Below are positions 33,542 to 41,696 of a stretch of 48,890 bases of DNA, one piece after another. The position numbers and the translations under genes are program-made. Numbering within the stretch: position 1 is the first letter of the stretch; each line of letters begins with the position of its first letter. The stretch is from Thermoplasmata archaeon (GTDB lineage: Archaea > Thermoplasmatota > Thermoplasmata > Lutacidiplasmatales > UBA184). Under the pieces are notes generated by a model. The model saw only the letters and a program-made list of their open reading frames with translations, made no database searches and was not told the DNA's origin. The stretch lies in assembly GCA_030038095.1 (NCBI GenBank), contig JASHPK010000044.1, positions 1 to 48,890 of the forward strand, read 5' to 3'.

Positions 33542-35545
33542 GTGGGCGATTTCGAGGTGCTGGAACGGGACGGCCTCGCGCGCATCGCCCGGCTCTCCAC
33601 GCCGCACGGACGGATCGAGACGCCGGCGCTGCTCCCCGTGGTCCATCCCGATCCGGCTCGGCAGCCGGTGGCCCCCTCCGAGTTCCGCGACCGCCTCGGG
33701 CTCCGCGCGCTGATCACCTCCGCGTACATCACCTGGAGAACGCCCCCCCTGCGGACCGAGGCGGAGCGCCGCGGGATCCACGGGCTCGTTCGATTTGACG
33801 GGCCGGTCATGACCGACAGCGGCGCGTTCCAGCAGCACGCGTACGGTTCCGTCGAAGTGTCACCCTCCGAGATCTTGGAATTCCAACAGCGGATCGGCTC
33901 CGACATCGCGACCGTGCTCGATGTCTTCACCGAGCCGGAGGCCCCGCACGACGTCGCGGCGTCCGCGCTGCGGGAGACGCGCGAACGCGCCCGCTCGGCA
34001 CGGACCGCGCGTACGGGTCTCCTGGCCGTGCCCGTGCAGGGCGGGACGTTCCCGGACCTCCGGTCGGAGTCGGCCCGCTCCGCGAGCGAGCTCGGCGACG
34101 TCCTCGCGGTCGGCGGAGTCGTACCGCTCCTCGAGCAGTACCGCTTCGTGGAGCTGGCCCGGGTCCTCGCGGCGGTCCGTCCTCATCTGACGGCGGGCTC
34201 GGCGGTCCATCTCTTCGGCACGGGGCACCCGATGACGTTCGCGTTCGCGGCTCTCTTCGGGGTCGATCTGATCGACTCCTCGGCGTACCACAAGTTCGCG
34301 CGCCGGGGGAGCCTCCTGTTCCCGGAGGGGACCGTGGCGATCGACGACCTTCGCGAGGAGATCTGCCACTGTTACCTCTGCCGCGAGGAGCCCCTCCGCG
34401 AGGTCGCCCGACGGCCGCCCGAGGAACGGGAACGTCGCATCGCCCACCACAATCTGCTCGTGTCGGCCGAGGAGATGGCCCGGGTCCGCCAGGCGATCCG
34501 GGAGGGGACGCTGTGGGAGCTCGCCGAACGGCGCGCCACGGCACACCCCGCCCTGCGCGCGGGCCTCGCCGAGGTGTACCGACACTCGGAGGCCTTCCTC
34601 CCGACCGAACCGGAATCTCGGCGGGCGTTCCGCGCCGTCGTCGCCGAGAGCCTCGGCCGCCCGGCGGCGGTTCGGTTCGCCCGCCGACTCGCCGAGTTCG
34701 TGGCCGACGAATCCCGGCGCGAACCGATCCCCCGGGTGGGGCTCACGCCGGAGTTCCTCGGGCGCCTGCCGCTCGCGGATCGCTCCGGGAGCCCCATCCG
34801 CTGGTCGACCGATACGCCGTTCGGTCCGGTCCCGCTCGAGCTCACCGAGGTCTACCCCGTGGGGCCCTTCCTCGGGCCGGCCGAATTCGAGCGTCCGCTC
34901 GGCCGCCGGTCCCCCTCCGAGCTTTCCCGGGAGCTCGAAGAGCGCAGCGAGCTCGACGTCGATCTCGAGCACGACTGGAGCGACGAGTGGACGCGGCTCC
35001 AGGTCGAGGCCCTCCTCGGATTTCAGTACGGTCGCGAGGTCGCCCGACGGCTCGTCCCTGCGGTCCGCGGGGAGCGCTCACGTCGGACGGGACGCCTGCG
35101 TCGTCTCACGGCCGAAGAGGGACCCGCGTTCGTGGTGGGGGATGACGGCGTCCCCCGCCCCACGTACCGCGGAGGTCTCCGACTCCTTCCCTGCCTGCCC
35201 GGTCGCCGGGGCCGTGTGGTCGTGGGCGACGACGCCGTCCCGTTCGTCCGGGCCGGTCGGAGCCTGTTCGCCCGCTTCGTCGTCGAGGCGGATGCGTCGC
35301 TCGTCCCGGACTCCTCAGCGCTCCTCGTCGACCGGAACGACGAATTGCTCGGCGTGGGTCGCCTCGTGCTCGCTCCGCACGAGATGCGTCAGCTCCACCG
35401 GGGCGTCGCGGTACGGGTCACTTCGCACCCGGGAGCTTCCGAGCCTCCCGAACCCCTCGGTCCCGAGGGAGCCGGGCCGGAGGCGCCCGGCGCCGACGGA
35501 GACGTTCGCCCACCCGAGAGGAGCTTTATCCCCTCTCGTCGGTAG
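33542..35545 (+). CDS. tgtA: Archaeosine tRNA-guanine transglycosylase
   Basis: 667 aa, the full archaeal form. The N-terminal TIM-barrel has 'MTDSGAFQQHAYG' (catalytic Asp92 region), 'AVPVQGGTFPDLRSES', 'GTGHPMTFAFAALFGVDLIDSSAY' with the second Asp, and the zinc site 'CHCYLC' plus a later His in 'AHHNL'. The C-terminal domains, ending in a PUA-like region (about residues 560-640, 'PRPTYRGGLRLL'), bind the tRNA elbow so the enzyme can reach guanine 15. It inserts preQ0, the first step to archaeosine. A small conserved gene follows after 15 bases. Confidence 0.95.
   Translation: MGDFEVLERDGLARIARLSTPHGRIETPALLPVVHPDPARQPVAPSEFRDRLGLRALITSAYITWRTPPLRTEAERRGIHGLVRFDGPVMTDSGAFQQHAYGSVEVSPSEILEFQQRIGSDIATVLDVFTEPEAPHDVAASALRETRERARSARTARTGLLAVPVQGGTFPDLRSESARSASELGDVLAVGGVVPLLEQYRFVELARVLAAVRPHLTAGSAVHLFGTGHPMTFAFAALFGVDLIDSSAYHKFARRGSLLFPEGTVAIDDLREEICHCYLCREEPLREVARRPPEERERRIAHHNLLVSAEEMARVRQAIREGTLWELAERRATAHPALRAGLAEVYRHSEAFLPTEPESRRAFRAVVAESLGRPAAVRFARRLAEFVADESRREPIPRVGLTPEFLGRLPLADRSGSPIRWSTDTPFGPVPLELTEVYPVGPFLGPAEFERPLGRRSPSELSRELEERSELDVDLEHDWSDEWTRLQVEALLGFQYGREVARRLVPAVRGERSRRTGRLRRLTAEEGPAFVVGDDGVPRPTYRGGLRLLPCLPGRRGRVVVGDDAVPFVRAGRSLFARFVVEADASLVPDSSALLVDRNDELLGVGRLVLAPHEMRQLHRGVAVRVTSHPGASEPPEPLGPEGAGPEAPGADGDVRPPERSFIPSRR
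35524..35531 (+). promoter_or_regulatory. TATA box for the small alpha/beta protein
   Basis: CTTTATCC lies about 34 bases before GTG 35561 and within the 3' end of tgtA, so the small gene may be transcribed on its own. Confidence 0.4.
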
Positions 35546-35560
35546 CCGCCGCGAGCGCGG

Positions 35561-35800
35561 GTGTCCGACGTGACGAAGACGTTCCTCCTCCTCCAGCTCG
35601 ACAGCGAAGGGGCCCCGTACTCCGAGGTCGCCGAGGTCCTCGACAGCCTCGGGTTCCGCCCCGAGAGCGAGGGGTACGACTTCGTCTACGACTGGGAGCG
35701 GCCCGTGAGCGTCCGCGAATCCCTCGAGTTCGCCGACCGGATCCAGGAGGCGCTGCGCGGAAAGCGCGTCAACTTCCGGATCGAGTCGGCGGAGGACTGA
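35561..35800 (+). CDS. Conserved small alpha/beta protein, 79 aa
   Basis: A GTG-started frame of 79 residues with normal coding composition. It alternates strand-helix-strand: 'FLLLQLD', helix 'YSEVAEVLDSLGF', 'GYDFVYDW', helix 'SLEFADRIQEALRG', 'RVNFRIE'. This suits a small ferredoxin-like fold. No catalytic motif is visible. It lies between tgtA and kae1, so a link to tRNA modification is possible, but that is inferred from position only. Confidence 0.75.
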   Translation: MSDVTKTFLLLQLDSEGAPYSEVAEVLDSLGFRPESEGYDFVYDWERPVSVRESLEFADRIQEALRGKRVNFRIESAED

Positions 35801-35824
35801 GCCGCGCGCGGCGGGCGTCCGTGC

Positions 35825-35832
35825 GTTATAAG
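35825..35832 (+). promoter_or_regulatory. TATA box for kae1
   Basis: GTTATAAG is centred 26 bases before ATG 35854. It lies inside the longer open frame that starts at 35821, so it decides the start. Confidence 0.65.
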
Positions 35833-35853
35833 GACGCACGCGGTCGGCCGGCG

Positions 35854-36840
35854 ATGGTCACCCTCGGGATCGAGTCGACGGCCCACACGGCGTCGGTCGG
35901 GATCGTCGATCGGGAGGCGAAGGTCCTCTCGCTCGCCTCGGACATGTACCGGCCCGCGAAGGGCGGGATCCACCCCCGCGAAGCGGCGAACCATCACGTC
36001 GAAGTGCTGCCGGGGCTCGTCGGCCAGGCGCTCGACGCGAGCGGGACCGCTCCCGGGGACCTCGACGCGATCGCCTTCGCGCAGGGCCCCGGGCTCGGCC
36101 CCTGCCTGCGGGCGGGCGCCACGGTCGCCCGGATGCTCTCCCTCGCCTGGGACCGGCCCCTCGTGCCGGTGAACCACTGCGTCGCTCACGTCGAGATCGC
36201 GCGGGTCCTGAGCGGGTTCGACGACCCGATGCTTCTGTACGCGAGCGGTGGGAACACCCAGGTGATCGCGTACGCGCGCGGCCGCTACCGCGTTCTCGGG
36301 GAGACGCTCGACATCGGGATCGGGAACTTCCTCGACAAGCTCTGGATCGAGCTCGGGGGGACGTTCCCGGGCGGGCCGGCCCTCGAGATCGAGGCGAGAT
36401 CAGGCTCCGAGCTCCTCGACCTGCCCTATTCGGTTCACGGCATGGACGTGGCGTTCTCGGGGATCCTCACGGCCGCCCTCGCGCTCCACGCCAGGGGGGC
36501 CCGCCGGGCCGACCTCGCCTACTCGATCGAGGTCACGACGTACGCGATGCTCACGGAGATCACCGAGCGGGCGCTGGCGCACCGCCGACGCGCGACGGTC
36601 GTCCTCGGCGGGGGCGTCGCGTGCAACGAGCGGCTCCGGAACATGGTCCGGGCGATGGTCGAGGAGCGGGGAGGCTCGATGTTCGCCCCGCCGCGATCGC
36701 TGTGCGTCGACAACGGGGCGATGATCGCGTGGACCGGCCATCTCGCGCGAACCGCCGGACGGTCGGTTCCGGTGGAGGGGTCGGCGGTCGAGCCGCGGCA
36801 GCGGACCGACCTCGTCCCAACGCCGTGGCGGGCGAACTAG
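35854..36840 (+). CDS. kae1: tRNA threonylcarbamoyladenosine protein Kae1 (TsaD family)
   Basis: 328 aa from ATG 35854. The ASKHA fold has 'GIESTAHTASVGIV', the metal-binding pair in 'NHCVAHVE' (His108, His112), 'ASGGNTQV', 'DIGIGNFLDKL' and 'GGGVACNERLR'. As the catalytic subunit of the KEOPS complex it attaches the threonylcarbamoyl group to A37 of ANN-decoding tRNAs. The chain ends after the Kae1 domain, so the Bud32 kinase is not fused as it is in some euryarchaea. Bud32 and other KEOPS genes are not in the window. Confidence 0.95.
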   Translation: MVTLGIESTAHTASVGIVDREAKVLSLASDMYRPAKGGIHPREAANHHVEVLPGLVGQALDASGTAPGDLDAIAFAQGPGLGPCLRAGATVARMLSLAWDRPLVPVNHCVAHVEIARVLSGFDDPMLLYASGGNTQVIAYARGRYRVLGETLDIGIGNFLDKLWIELGGTFPGGPALEIEARSGSELLDLPYSVHGMDVAFSGILTAALALHARGARRADLAYSIEVTTYAMLTEITERALAHRRRATVVLGGGVACNERLRNMVRAMVEERGGSMFAPPRSLCVDNGAMIAWTGHLARTAGRSVPVEGSAVEPRQRTDLVPTPWRAN

Positions 36841-36849
36841 CGCGGCCTG

Positions 36850-36857
36850 TTAAGTGC
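36850..36857 (+). promoter_or_regulatory. TATA-like element for the flavoprotein at 36878
   Basis: TTAAGTGC is centred about 25 bases before GTG 36878, which favours that start over GTG 36854. Confidence 0.45.
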
Positions 36858-36877
36858 GGAACCGCTGTCGCCGCCCC

Positions 36878-38125
36878 GTGGAGGAGGTCGACGTCCTCGT
36901 CGTCGGCGCCGGCCCCGCCGGCTCGACGGTGGCCCACCGGCTCGCCGAGCGCGGTCGCTCGGTCGCGGTGGTGGAGGAGCATCCGCGGGTCGGCTATCCG
37001 GTCCAGTGCGCGGGGCTGGTCTCCCGGCGGGTCCTCGAGCTCGCCGGCTCGGAACGGATGGTCCGGTGCCCGGTGCGGGGCGCGAGCGTCTTCGGTCCGA
37101 GCCTCGGATCGATCTCCTTCAAGGCGGACGAGCCGCGGGCCTATGTGATCGACCGCGCCGGCCTCGACATCCACCTCGCGGAGCGCGCGGCCGCCGCGGG
37201 GGCCCGGTACCTCACCTCCACCCGGTTCGACGAGCGCCTCGACCCCTCGGATCACCGCGAGGTCGTCCGCCTCACGGGCGCGGGCTCCGAGGTCTTCGAG
37301 ATCCGGGCGCGGGTGGTCGTCGGCGCCGACGGCGTCTCGAGCGCCGTCGCGCGGGCGTACCGCCTCCGTCGGCCCGTCGAGATCCTACCGGCCTTCGAGG
37401 CGGAGATCCCGTCGAGCCCCGGGGACCCCGAGACCGTCGAGGTCTACCTCGGGCGGCGGATCTCGCCGGGACTCTTCGGCTGGTGGATCCCCGACGGCCG
37501 GGGCGGGGCCCGCGTCGGCGTCGCGGTCGACGCGGACGGGACCAGCGCCCGGACCTACTACGCCCGGCTCGTCGAGCGTCTCGCCCAACGGTTCGGCGCA
37601 CCGCTCCCGAAGCCGACTGCGTTCCTCGTCTCGGGGATCCCGATCGGCACGGTGCCGCGAACCCACGGGTCCCGGGTCGTGCTCGTCGGGGACGCGGCGG
37701 CCCAGGTCAAGCCGCTCTCCGGCGGAGGGATCTACACGGGGATGCGCTGCGCGGAGATCGCCGCCCGGGTGCTCGATGCGGCCCTCGCGCGCGGCGATCT
37801 TAGCGAGGCGGCCCTCGCGGAGTACGACCGGGCCTGGCGGGCTGAGCTCGGGGAGGAGTTCCGTCGCGCGCTCTACCTGCGCCGGGTCTTCTGCCGCCTG
37901 AGCGACCGGGACCTGGACGCGCTCGTCGAGGCGCTGCGTTCGGGCGGGCTGCACGGGACGATCGTCGCGTTCGGGGACATCGACTTCCCCACCCACGTCG
38001 CCCGGGAGCTCCTCGCGCAGTCGCCGAGCCTCGTGCGCCTGTTCCCGAAAGCCCTCGGCGCCTGGCTCGCGCCCGGCGCCGGCTACCGGGCCCCCGACCT
38101 CGAGCCCGGTCCGCGACGGAAGTAG
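36878..38125 (+). CDS. Geranylgeranyl reductase family flavoprotein
   Basis: About 415 aa from GTG 36878. The FAD-binding fold opens with 'VDVLVVGAGPAGSTVAHRL' (GAGPAG at about 10-15), then 'EEHPRVGYPVQCAGLVS', 'VGADGVSS' and 'VLVGDAAAQVKPLSGGGIYTGM', the family signature including the characteristic 'PxxGGGI' loop. Relatives saturate the geranylgeranyl chains of archaeal lipids. The family also includes other FAD hydrogenases/oxygenases, so the substrate is probable, not proven. Its last 43 bases overlap the 3' end of the gene on the other strand. Confidence 0.9.
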   Translation: MEEVDVLVVGAGPAGSTVAHRLAERGRSVAVVEEHPRVGYPVQCAGLVSRRVLELAGSERMVRCPVRGASVFGPSLGSISFKADEPRAYVIDRAGLDIHLAERAAAAGARYLTSTRFDERLDPSDHREVVRLTGAGSEVFEIRARVVVGADGVSSAVARAYRLRRPVEILPAFEAEIPSSPGDPETVEVYLGRRISPGLFGWWIPDGRGGARVGVAVDADGTSARTYYARLVERLAQRFGAPLPKPTAFLVSGIPIGTVPRTHGSRVVLVGDAAAQVKPLSGGGIYTGMRCAEIAARVLDAALARGDLSEAALAEYDRAWRAELGEEFRRALYLRRVFCRLSDRDLDALVEALRSGGLHGTIVAFGDIDFPTHVARELLAQSPSLVRLFPKALGAWLAPGAGYRAPDLEPGPRRK

Positions 38126-38841
38126 ACCCAGGCCCCGGCCCCGACGATCACGATCCCCGCGGCCGCGAGGATCCCGAGCGCCCAATCGAAGCCGGCGGAG
38201 CTCACGTAGATCGAGGTCTCGGGCAGCACCCCCGAGACCCCGAGCCGGCTCAGGTTGAGCGTCACGCTTCCGTTCGGGAGCTCGGTCGCGGCGGCCCAGG
38301 CCTCGCTCGTGAACCATCCCCGGGACTGAAGGAGGTAGCCGGTCCCGTTCGAGGTGAACGTGAGCTCGGCCCGGACGGCGAAGGTCCCGCTCGGGGTCGA
38401 CGACGAGGTGGCGACCCCTACGGAACCGTGGTCGACCTGGCCCGGTACGAGCGCGGAGAGGTTGAGGACCGCCACCGCGCCCGACGACGTCGAGGTCGTA
38501 AGCACGGGGGCGCCGGCGACGGCCACGGTCGACGTGGCGTTCCCGGGGAACGCGTTGAACGCGTAGACCTCGAAGGTCAGCACCGGCGCCTGGAGCGCGG
38601 TCGGAAGCGGGTCCTCGACCGTGAACCCGATCGAGCCCGAGCTGCCGTCGACGAGCGTCGGTCCCGAAAGGTTCCCGAGGAGGTCCCGGCCGTCCTCGAG
38701 CGGGAGGACCGCGTAGTTCGCCCGGCCCACGGGAGCGCCGGCCCCGTTGGGCACGGTGAGGATCGATGCGGCGAGGAGGAGGGCGGGCAGGATTCGCGCG
38801 AGGAGCCAGGGCGGGCGGGCGCTCCGCCGGGACCTAGGCAC
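38083..38841 (-). CDS. Secreted protein with C-terminal membrane anchor, in the BlaI/peptidase operon
   Basis: About 252 aa from GTG 38841, which overlaps the stop of the peptidase gene by a few bases, so translation is probably coupled. A signal peptide ('PPWLLARILPALLLAASILTV') is followed by a Ser/Thr/Ala-rich, beta-rich ectodomain with N-x-S/T sequons, and one C-terminal helix ('WALGILAAAGIVIVGAGAWVYF') with a basic tail. No family recognised. As the last gene of a BlaI-like repressor and metallopeptidase operon it is a candidate substrate or partner of the peptidase. Confidence 0.7.
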   Translation of the reverse strand: MPRSRRSARPPWLLARILPALLLAASILTVPNGAGAPVGRANYAVLPLEDGRDLLGNLSGPTLVDGSSGSIGFTVEDPLPTALQAPVLTFEVYAFNAFPGNATSTVAVAGAPVLTTSTSSGAVAVLNLSALVPGQVDHGSVGVATSSSTPSGTFAVRAELTFTSNGTGYLLQSRGWFTSEAWAAATELPNGSVTLNLSRLGVSGVLPETSIYVSSAGFDWALGILAAAGIVIVGAGAWVYFRRGPGSRSGAR

Positions 38842-39736
38842 CGCCGTCCTCCGGGAACCGTCCGCTCTCGGCGAGCGTGACCAGCCGCCGGATTCGCTCG
38901 GTCGCGATGCGCCGCCCGCGGACCCCTCCGACCCCGAGCAGGGACGAGGTCGTGAAGGGGACCCCACGGGCGGGCGTCTCCCGGCTGACCTTGTAGAGCG
39001 CCCGGGCGAGTGCCCGGGGACGCCCGGTGAGCTCGACCGCATCCAGGTCGGCGCGGAACTCCTCCCGCCGGGTCAGCGAGTTCGCGAGGATCGCGAGCAC
39101 CGGATCCCATCGCATGAGCCGCGACAGCGTCCGGAAGAACGCGAGGTACCGGCCGTCGAGCTCCCGAAGGTGGCCGAGCTCGTGCGCGATCACCGCGGTG
39201 CGCTCCTCCTCGGAGAGGAGCGCGAGGAGCCCGGTCGAGACCATGATCACGTCCTTGCGGCAGACGAGGCGGGGTCCTCCGTGGCCCAGCATCGTGAAGG
39301 TGAACGCGTCGGGGAGGCGGGAGCGGAAGACGAGGAGCGCGGTCGCCGTCGCCGTGGGCTCGAGGCCCCGGGGCCACGCGAGAGCCGTGGGCCGCAGGAC
39401 CGCGATGAACCCCCGGGCGACCAGCTGGCTGATGACGAACGCCGTGAGGAAGACGAGGAAGGCTCCGGCCGCCCCGTACAGCCAGAGCACGAAGAACCGC
39501 GGGTCGAAGATCGTGAGCGGGGCGCGGGCGAGCGTGAACACCGCATGCCACCCACCGTTCGCGAGGACCCAGACGAGGGTCGTCGTCGCGAGGAGCGCCC
39601 AGAAGCCGAGGAAGATCGCGGTCAGTCGGAAGACCGCGGTCGAGGCCGACCGGCGGAAGGCGACCGCGAGCGCGATCCCGGTGCCGGCCCAGACCGCCAC
39701 GGGCACGAAGAGAAGCCCGGTCACCGGGGCCGTCAT
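38834..39736 (-). CDS. Membrane zinc metallopeptidase (M48/M56-like)
   Basis: 300 aa. Three or four membrane helices in the first 115 residues precede a peptidase domain with HELGH (zinc ligands and catalytic Glu) near 189-193 and a third-ligand segment 'RREEFRADLDAVELTG'. The segment resembles M48 (E-x2-AD-x2-A), while the arrangement of helices around HELGH is like BlaR1-type M56. The gene follows a BlaI/MecI-like repressor by 17 bases on the same strand. This pairing is how BlaR1/MecR1 peptidases control their repressor in bacteria. I infer a similar signal-driven system. Confidence 0.85.
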   Translation of the reverse strand: MTAPVTGLLFVPVAVWAGTGIALAVAFRRSASTAVFRLTAIFLGFWALLATTTLVWVLANGGWHAVFTLARAPLTIFDPRFFVLWLYGAAGAFLVFLTAFVISQLVARGFIAVLRPTALAWPRGLEPTATATALLVFRSRLPDAFTFTMLGHGGPRLVCRKDVIMVSTGLLALLSEEERTAVIAHELGHLRELDGRYLAFFRTLSRLMRWDPVLAILANSLTRREEFRADLDAVELTGRPRALARALYKVSRETPARGVPFTTSSLLGVGGVRGRRIATERIRRLVTLAESGRFPEDGGA

Positions 39737-39753
39737 GATCGTCCCCTCGAGAT

Positions 39754-40113
39754 CTACTTGAGGCCGAGCCGTCGGCGGAGCTCGCGCTCCTCCGCGGGCT
39801 TCAGCTTCGCGATCTCCTCGTTCAGGTGAACGACCCCCGAGGGGCCGAACATAGCCACGACCCCCTTAAGCAGATTGGCGAAGTACTTCTCCGGGATGTC
39901 CCCGGCCCGGTAGACGTACCGCTCCCCGCCGCGGCACGTCTCTCGGCGCCGCTTCACGAGGTGCTTGTCGTGCAGGCGGGAGAGGATCGTCGCCACGGTC
40001 GTGTAGGCGACCTTGATCCCTCGGCGCTCGAGCGCGAGGCGGACCTCCCGGGCGGGTGCCTCCCCGAGCTCGCGCAGCGCGGCGAGCACCTCGGCCTCGA
40101 GCGATCCCAGCAC
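39754..40113 (-). CDS. BlaI/MecI family (penicillinase repressor-like) transcriptional regulator
   Basis: 119 aa from GTG 40113. The winged helix 'LGSLEAEVLAALRELGEAPAREVRLALERRGIKVAYTTVATILSRLHDKHLVKRRR' follows the family pattern, with recognition helix 'AYTTVATILSRLHDKHL' and a wing 'GERYVYRAGD'. The C-terminal helices 'YFANLLKGVVAMFG' would dimerise. It leads an operon with a membrane metallopeptidase and an anchored protein. A CTTAAG sequence lies 40 bases upstream. Confidence 0.9.
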   Translation of the reverse strand: MLGSLEAEVLAALRELGEAPAREVRLALERRGIKVAYTTVATILSRLHDKHLVKRRRETCRGGERYVYRAGDIPEKYFANLLKGVVAMFGPSGVVHLNEEIAKLKPAEERELRRRLGLK

Positions 40114-40150
40114 GCGGGGTTCCTCGGGCGCGAAGGAATTGGGGGGCCGC

Positions 40151-40156
40151 CTTAAG
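40151..40156 (-). promoter_or_regulatory. TATA-like element for the BlaI-like regulator
   Basis: CTTAAG, about 40 bases before GTG 40113, is the only AT-rich patch of the right kind there. The hexamer is palindromic and could also act on the plus strand. Confidence 0.35.
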
Positions 40157-40267
40157 AGGTAGGGCCGACGCGAACGCACCAGTACGAACCGAACGCATTT
40201 CCCCGGCGGCCGGAACCCCGAGCCCGCGGGCGGGTCCCTTCGGAGTCCCGACCGGCGTCCGTAAGCG

Positions 40268-40274
40268 TTTATGG
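40268..40274 (+). promoter_or_regulatory. TATA box for the cysteine operon
   Basis: TTTATGG is centred about 25 bases before GTG 40296, which fixes the cystathionine beta-synthase start and predicts a leaderless transcript. Confidence 0.6.
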
Positions 40275-40295
40275 CAGGCAACCCTCGCGGGCGGC

Positions 40296-41696
40296 GTGAC
40301 CCCCCGGGACCCCTCCCCCTCGAGCGTCGTGGACCTGGTGGGCAATACCCCCGTCGTTCCCCTCCACCGGGTCACCGCGGGCCTCCCGTACCGGGTCCTG
40401 GCGAAGCTCGAGTATCTCAATCCGGGCGGCTCGGTGAAGGACCGGATCGGCGCGCTGATGATCGACGAGGCGGAACGATCGGGCCGGCTCAAGGTCGGTG
40501 GCACCATCGTCGAGGCGACGAGCGGTAACACCGGCGTCGGGCTGGCGCTCATCGCGGCCGTCCGGGGCTATCGGATGGTGTTCGTGATCCCGGACAAGAT
40601 GAGCGCCGAGAAGATCCGGCTGCTCCGCGCGTACGGGGCGCGTGTGGTCGTCACCCCGAGCGCCCTCCCGCCCGATCATCCGATGAGCCACTACTCGGTG
40701 GCCCGCCGGCTCGCCGAGGAGATCCCGGGAGCGTACTATCCCAACCAGTACGAGAACCCGGGGAACCCTGAGGCCCACTACCGGTCGACCGGTCCCGAGA
40801 TCGACCGGGACGCGGGCGAGGAGCTCGCGGCCGTGATCGGCACCGTGGGGACCGGAGGGACGATGAGCGGCATCGGGCGGTACTTCAAGGAGCGGCGGCC
40901 CCGGGTCCGGATCGTGGCGGTCGACCCGGCCGGCTCGGTCCTCGGTCCGTACTTCCGGACCCGCCAGCTCGGCAAGGCGATCCCGTACCAGGTCGAGGGG
41001 ATCGGCGAGGACATGATCCCGAGGACGATCCACTTCCAGTATCTCGACGAGTTCGTCGAGGTCAACGATCGGGAGTCGTTCTTGATGGCGCGCCGGCTCG
41101 CGCGCGAGGAGGGGATGTTCGTCGGAGGATCGTCCGGGTCGGCGGTCGCGGGCGCGGTGCGGTGGCTCTCGGCGCGGCCGATCCCCGAGGGGGCCACGGT
41201 GGTCGTCGTCTTGCCGGATTCGGGCGATCGGTACCTCTCGAAGTTCTACTCCGATGACTGGTTGCGGGAGAAGGGCTTTGTCGACGCGGGGACGACGGCC
41301 CGCGAGCTACTGGGCCGCAAGGGCCCCACCCCCCCGATCGTCGCCGCCGGTCCGACGACGGTCGTGCGCGACGCGCTTCAGCTCCTCCGGCACCACGGAA
41401 TCTCCCAGTTGCCGGTCCTCTCGGGCACCTCAAATCTCGGGAGCCTGCAGGAGGACGAGATCCTCCGCCGGGCCCTCGAGGACGAGACCGTGCTCGAGCG
41501 GAGCGTGTCGACCGTGCTCGCCCCGCCGTTCGGGGAGGTCTCGGCGGACGCCCCGATCGCCGAGGTGCTCCTCCGGCTGAAGGAGGAGCGGGCCCTGCTC
41601 GTGCGCGATCGCGTGACGGGCACGGCGATCGGCGTGCTCACCCGCCACGACCTGCTCGCGCATCTTTCCGAGGAGGAGGCGGCCCGTGCGGTTTAA
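40296..41696 (+). CDS. Cystathionine beta-synthase
   Basis: 466 aa from GTG 40296. The PLP fold has the lysine in 'NPGGSVKDRIG' (Lys48), the 'TSGNTG' substrate loop (75-80), 'GTVGTGGT' phosphate-binding glycines and 'VFGGSSGSAVAGA'-type residues near the end of the core. Two CBS repeats form the C-terminal quarter (about 340-466), as in cystathionine beta-synthases; cysteine synthases lack them. It should condense serine with homocysteine, or O-acetylserine with sulfide, and the CBS pair may bind SAM or AMP. The next gene, a gamma-lyase-like enzyme, overlaps it by 11 bases, so the transsulfuration role is favoured. Confidence 0.9.
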   Translation: MTPRDPSPSSVVDLVGNTPVVPLHRVTAGLPYRVLAKLEYLNPGGSVKDRIGALMIDEAERSGRLKVGGTIVEATSGNTGVGLALIAAVRGYRMVFVIPDKMSAEKIRLLRAYGARVVVTPSALPPDHPMSHYSVARRLAEEIPGAYYPNQYENPGNPEAHYRSTGPEIDRDAGEELAAVIGTVGTGGTMSGIGRYFKERRPRVRIVAVDPAGSVLGPYFRTRQLGKAIPYQVEGIGEDMIPRTIHFQYLDEFVEVNDRESFLMARRLAREEGMFVGGSSGSAVAGAVRWLSARPIPEGATVVVVLPDSGDRYLSKFYSDDWLREKGFVDAGTTARELLGRKGPTPPIVAAGPTTVVRDALQLLRHHGISQLPVLSGTSNLGSLQEDEILRRALEDETVLERSVSTVLAPPFGEVSADAPIAEVLLRLKEERALLVRDRVTGTAIGVLTRHDLLAHLSEEEAARAV

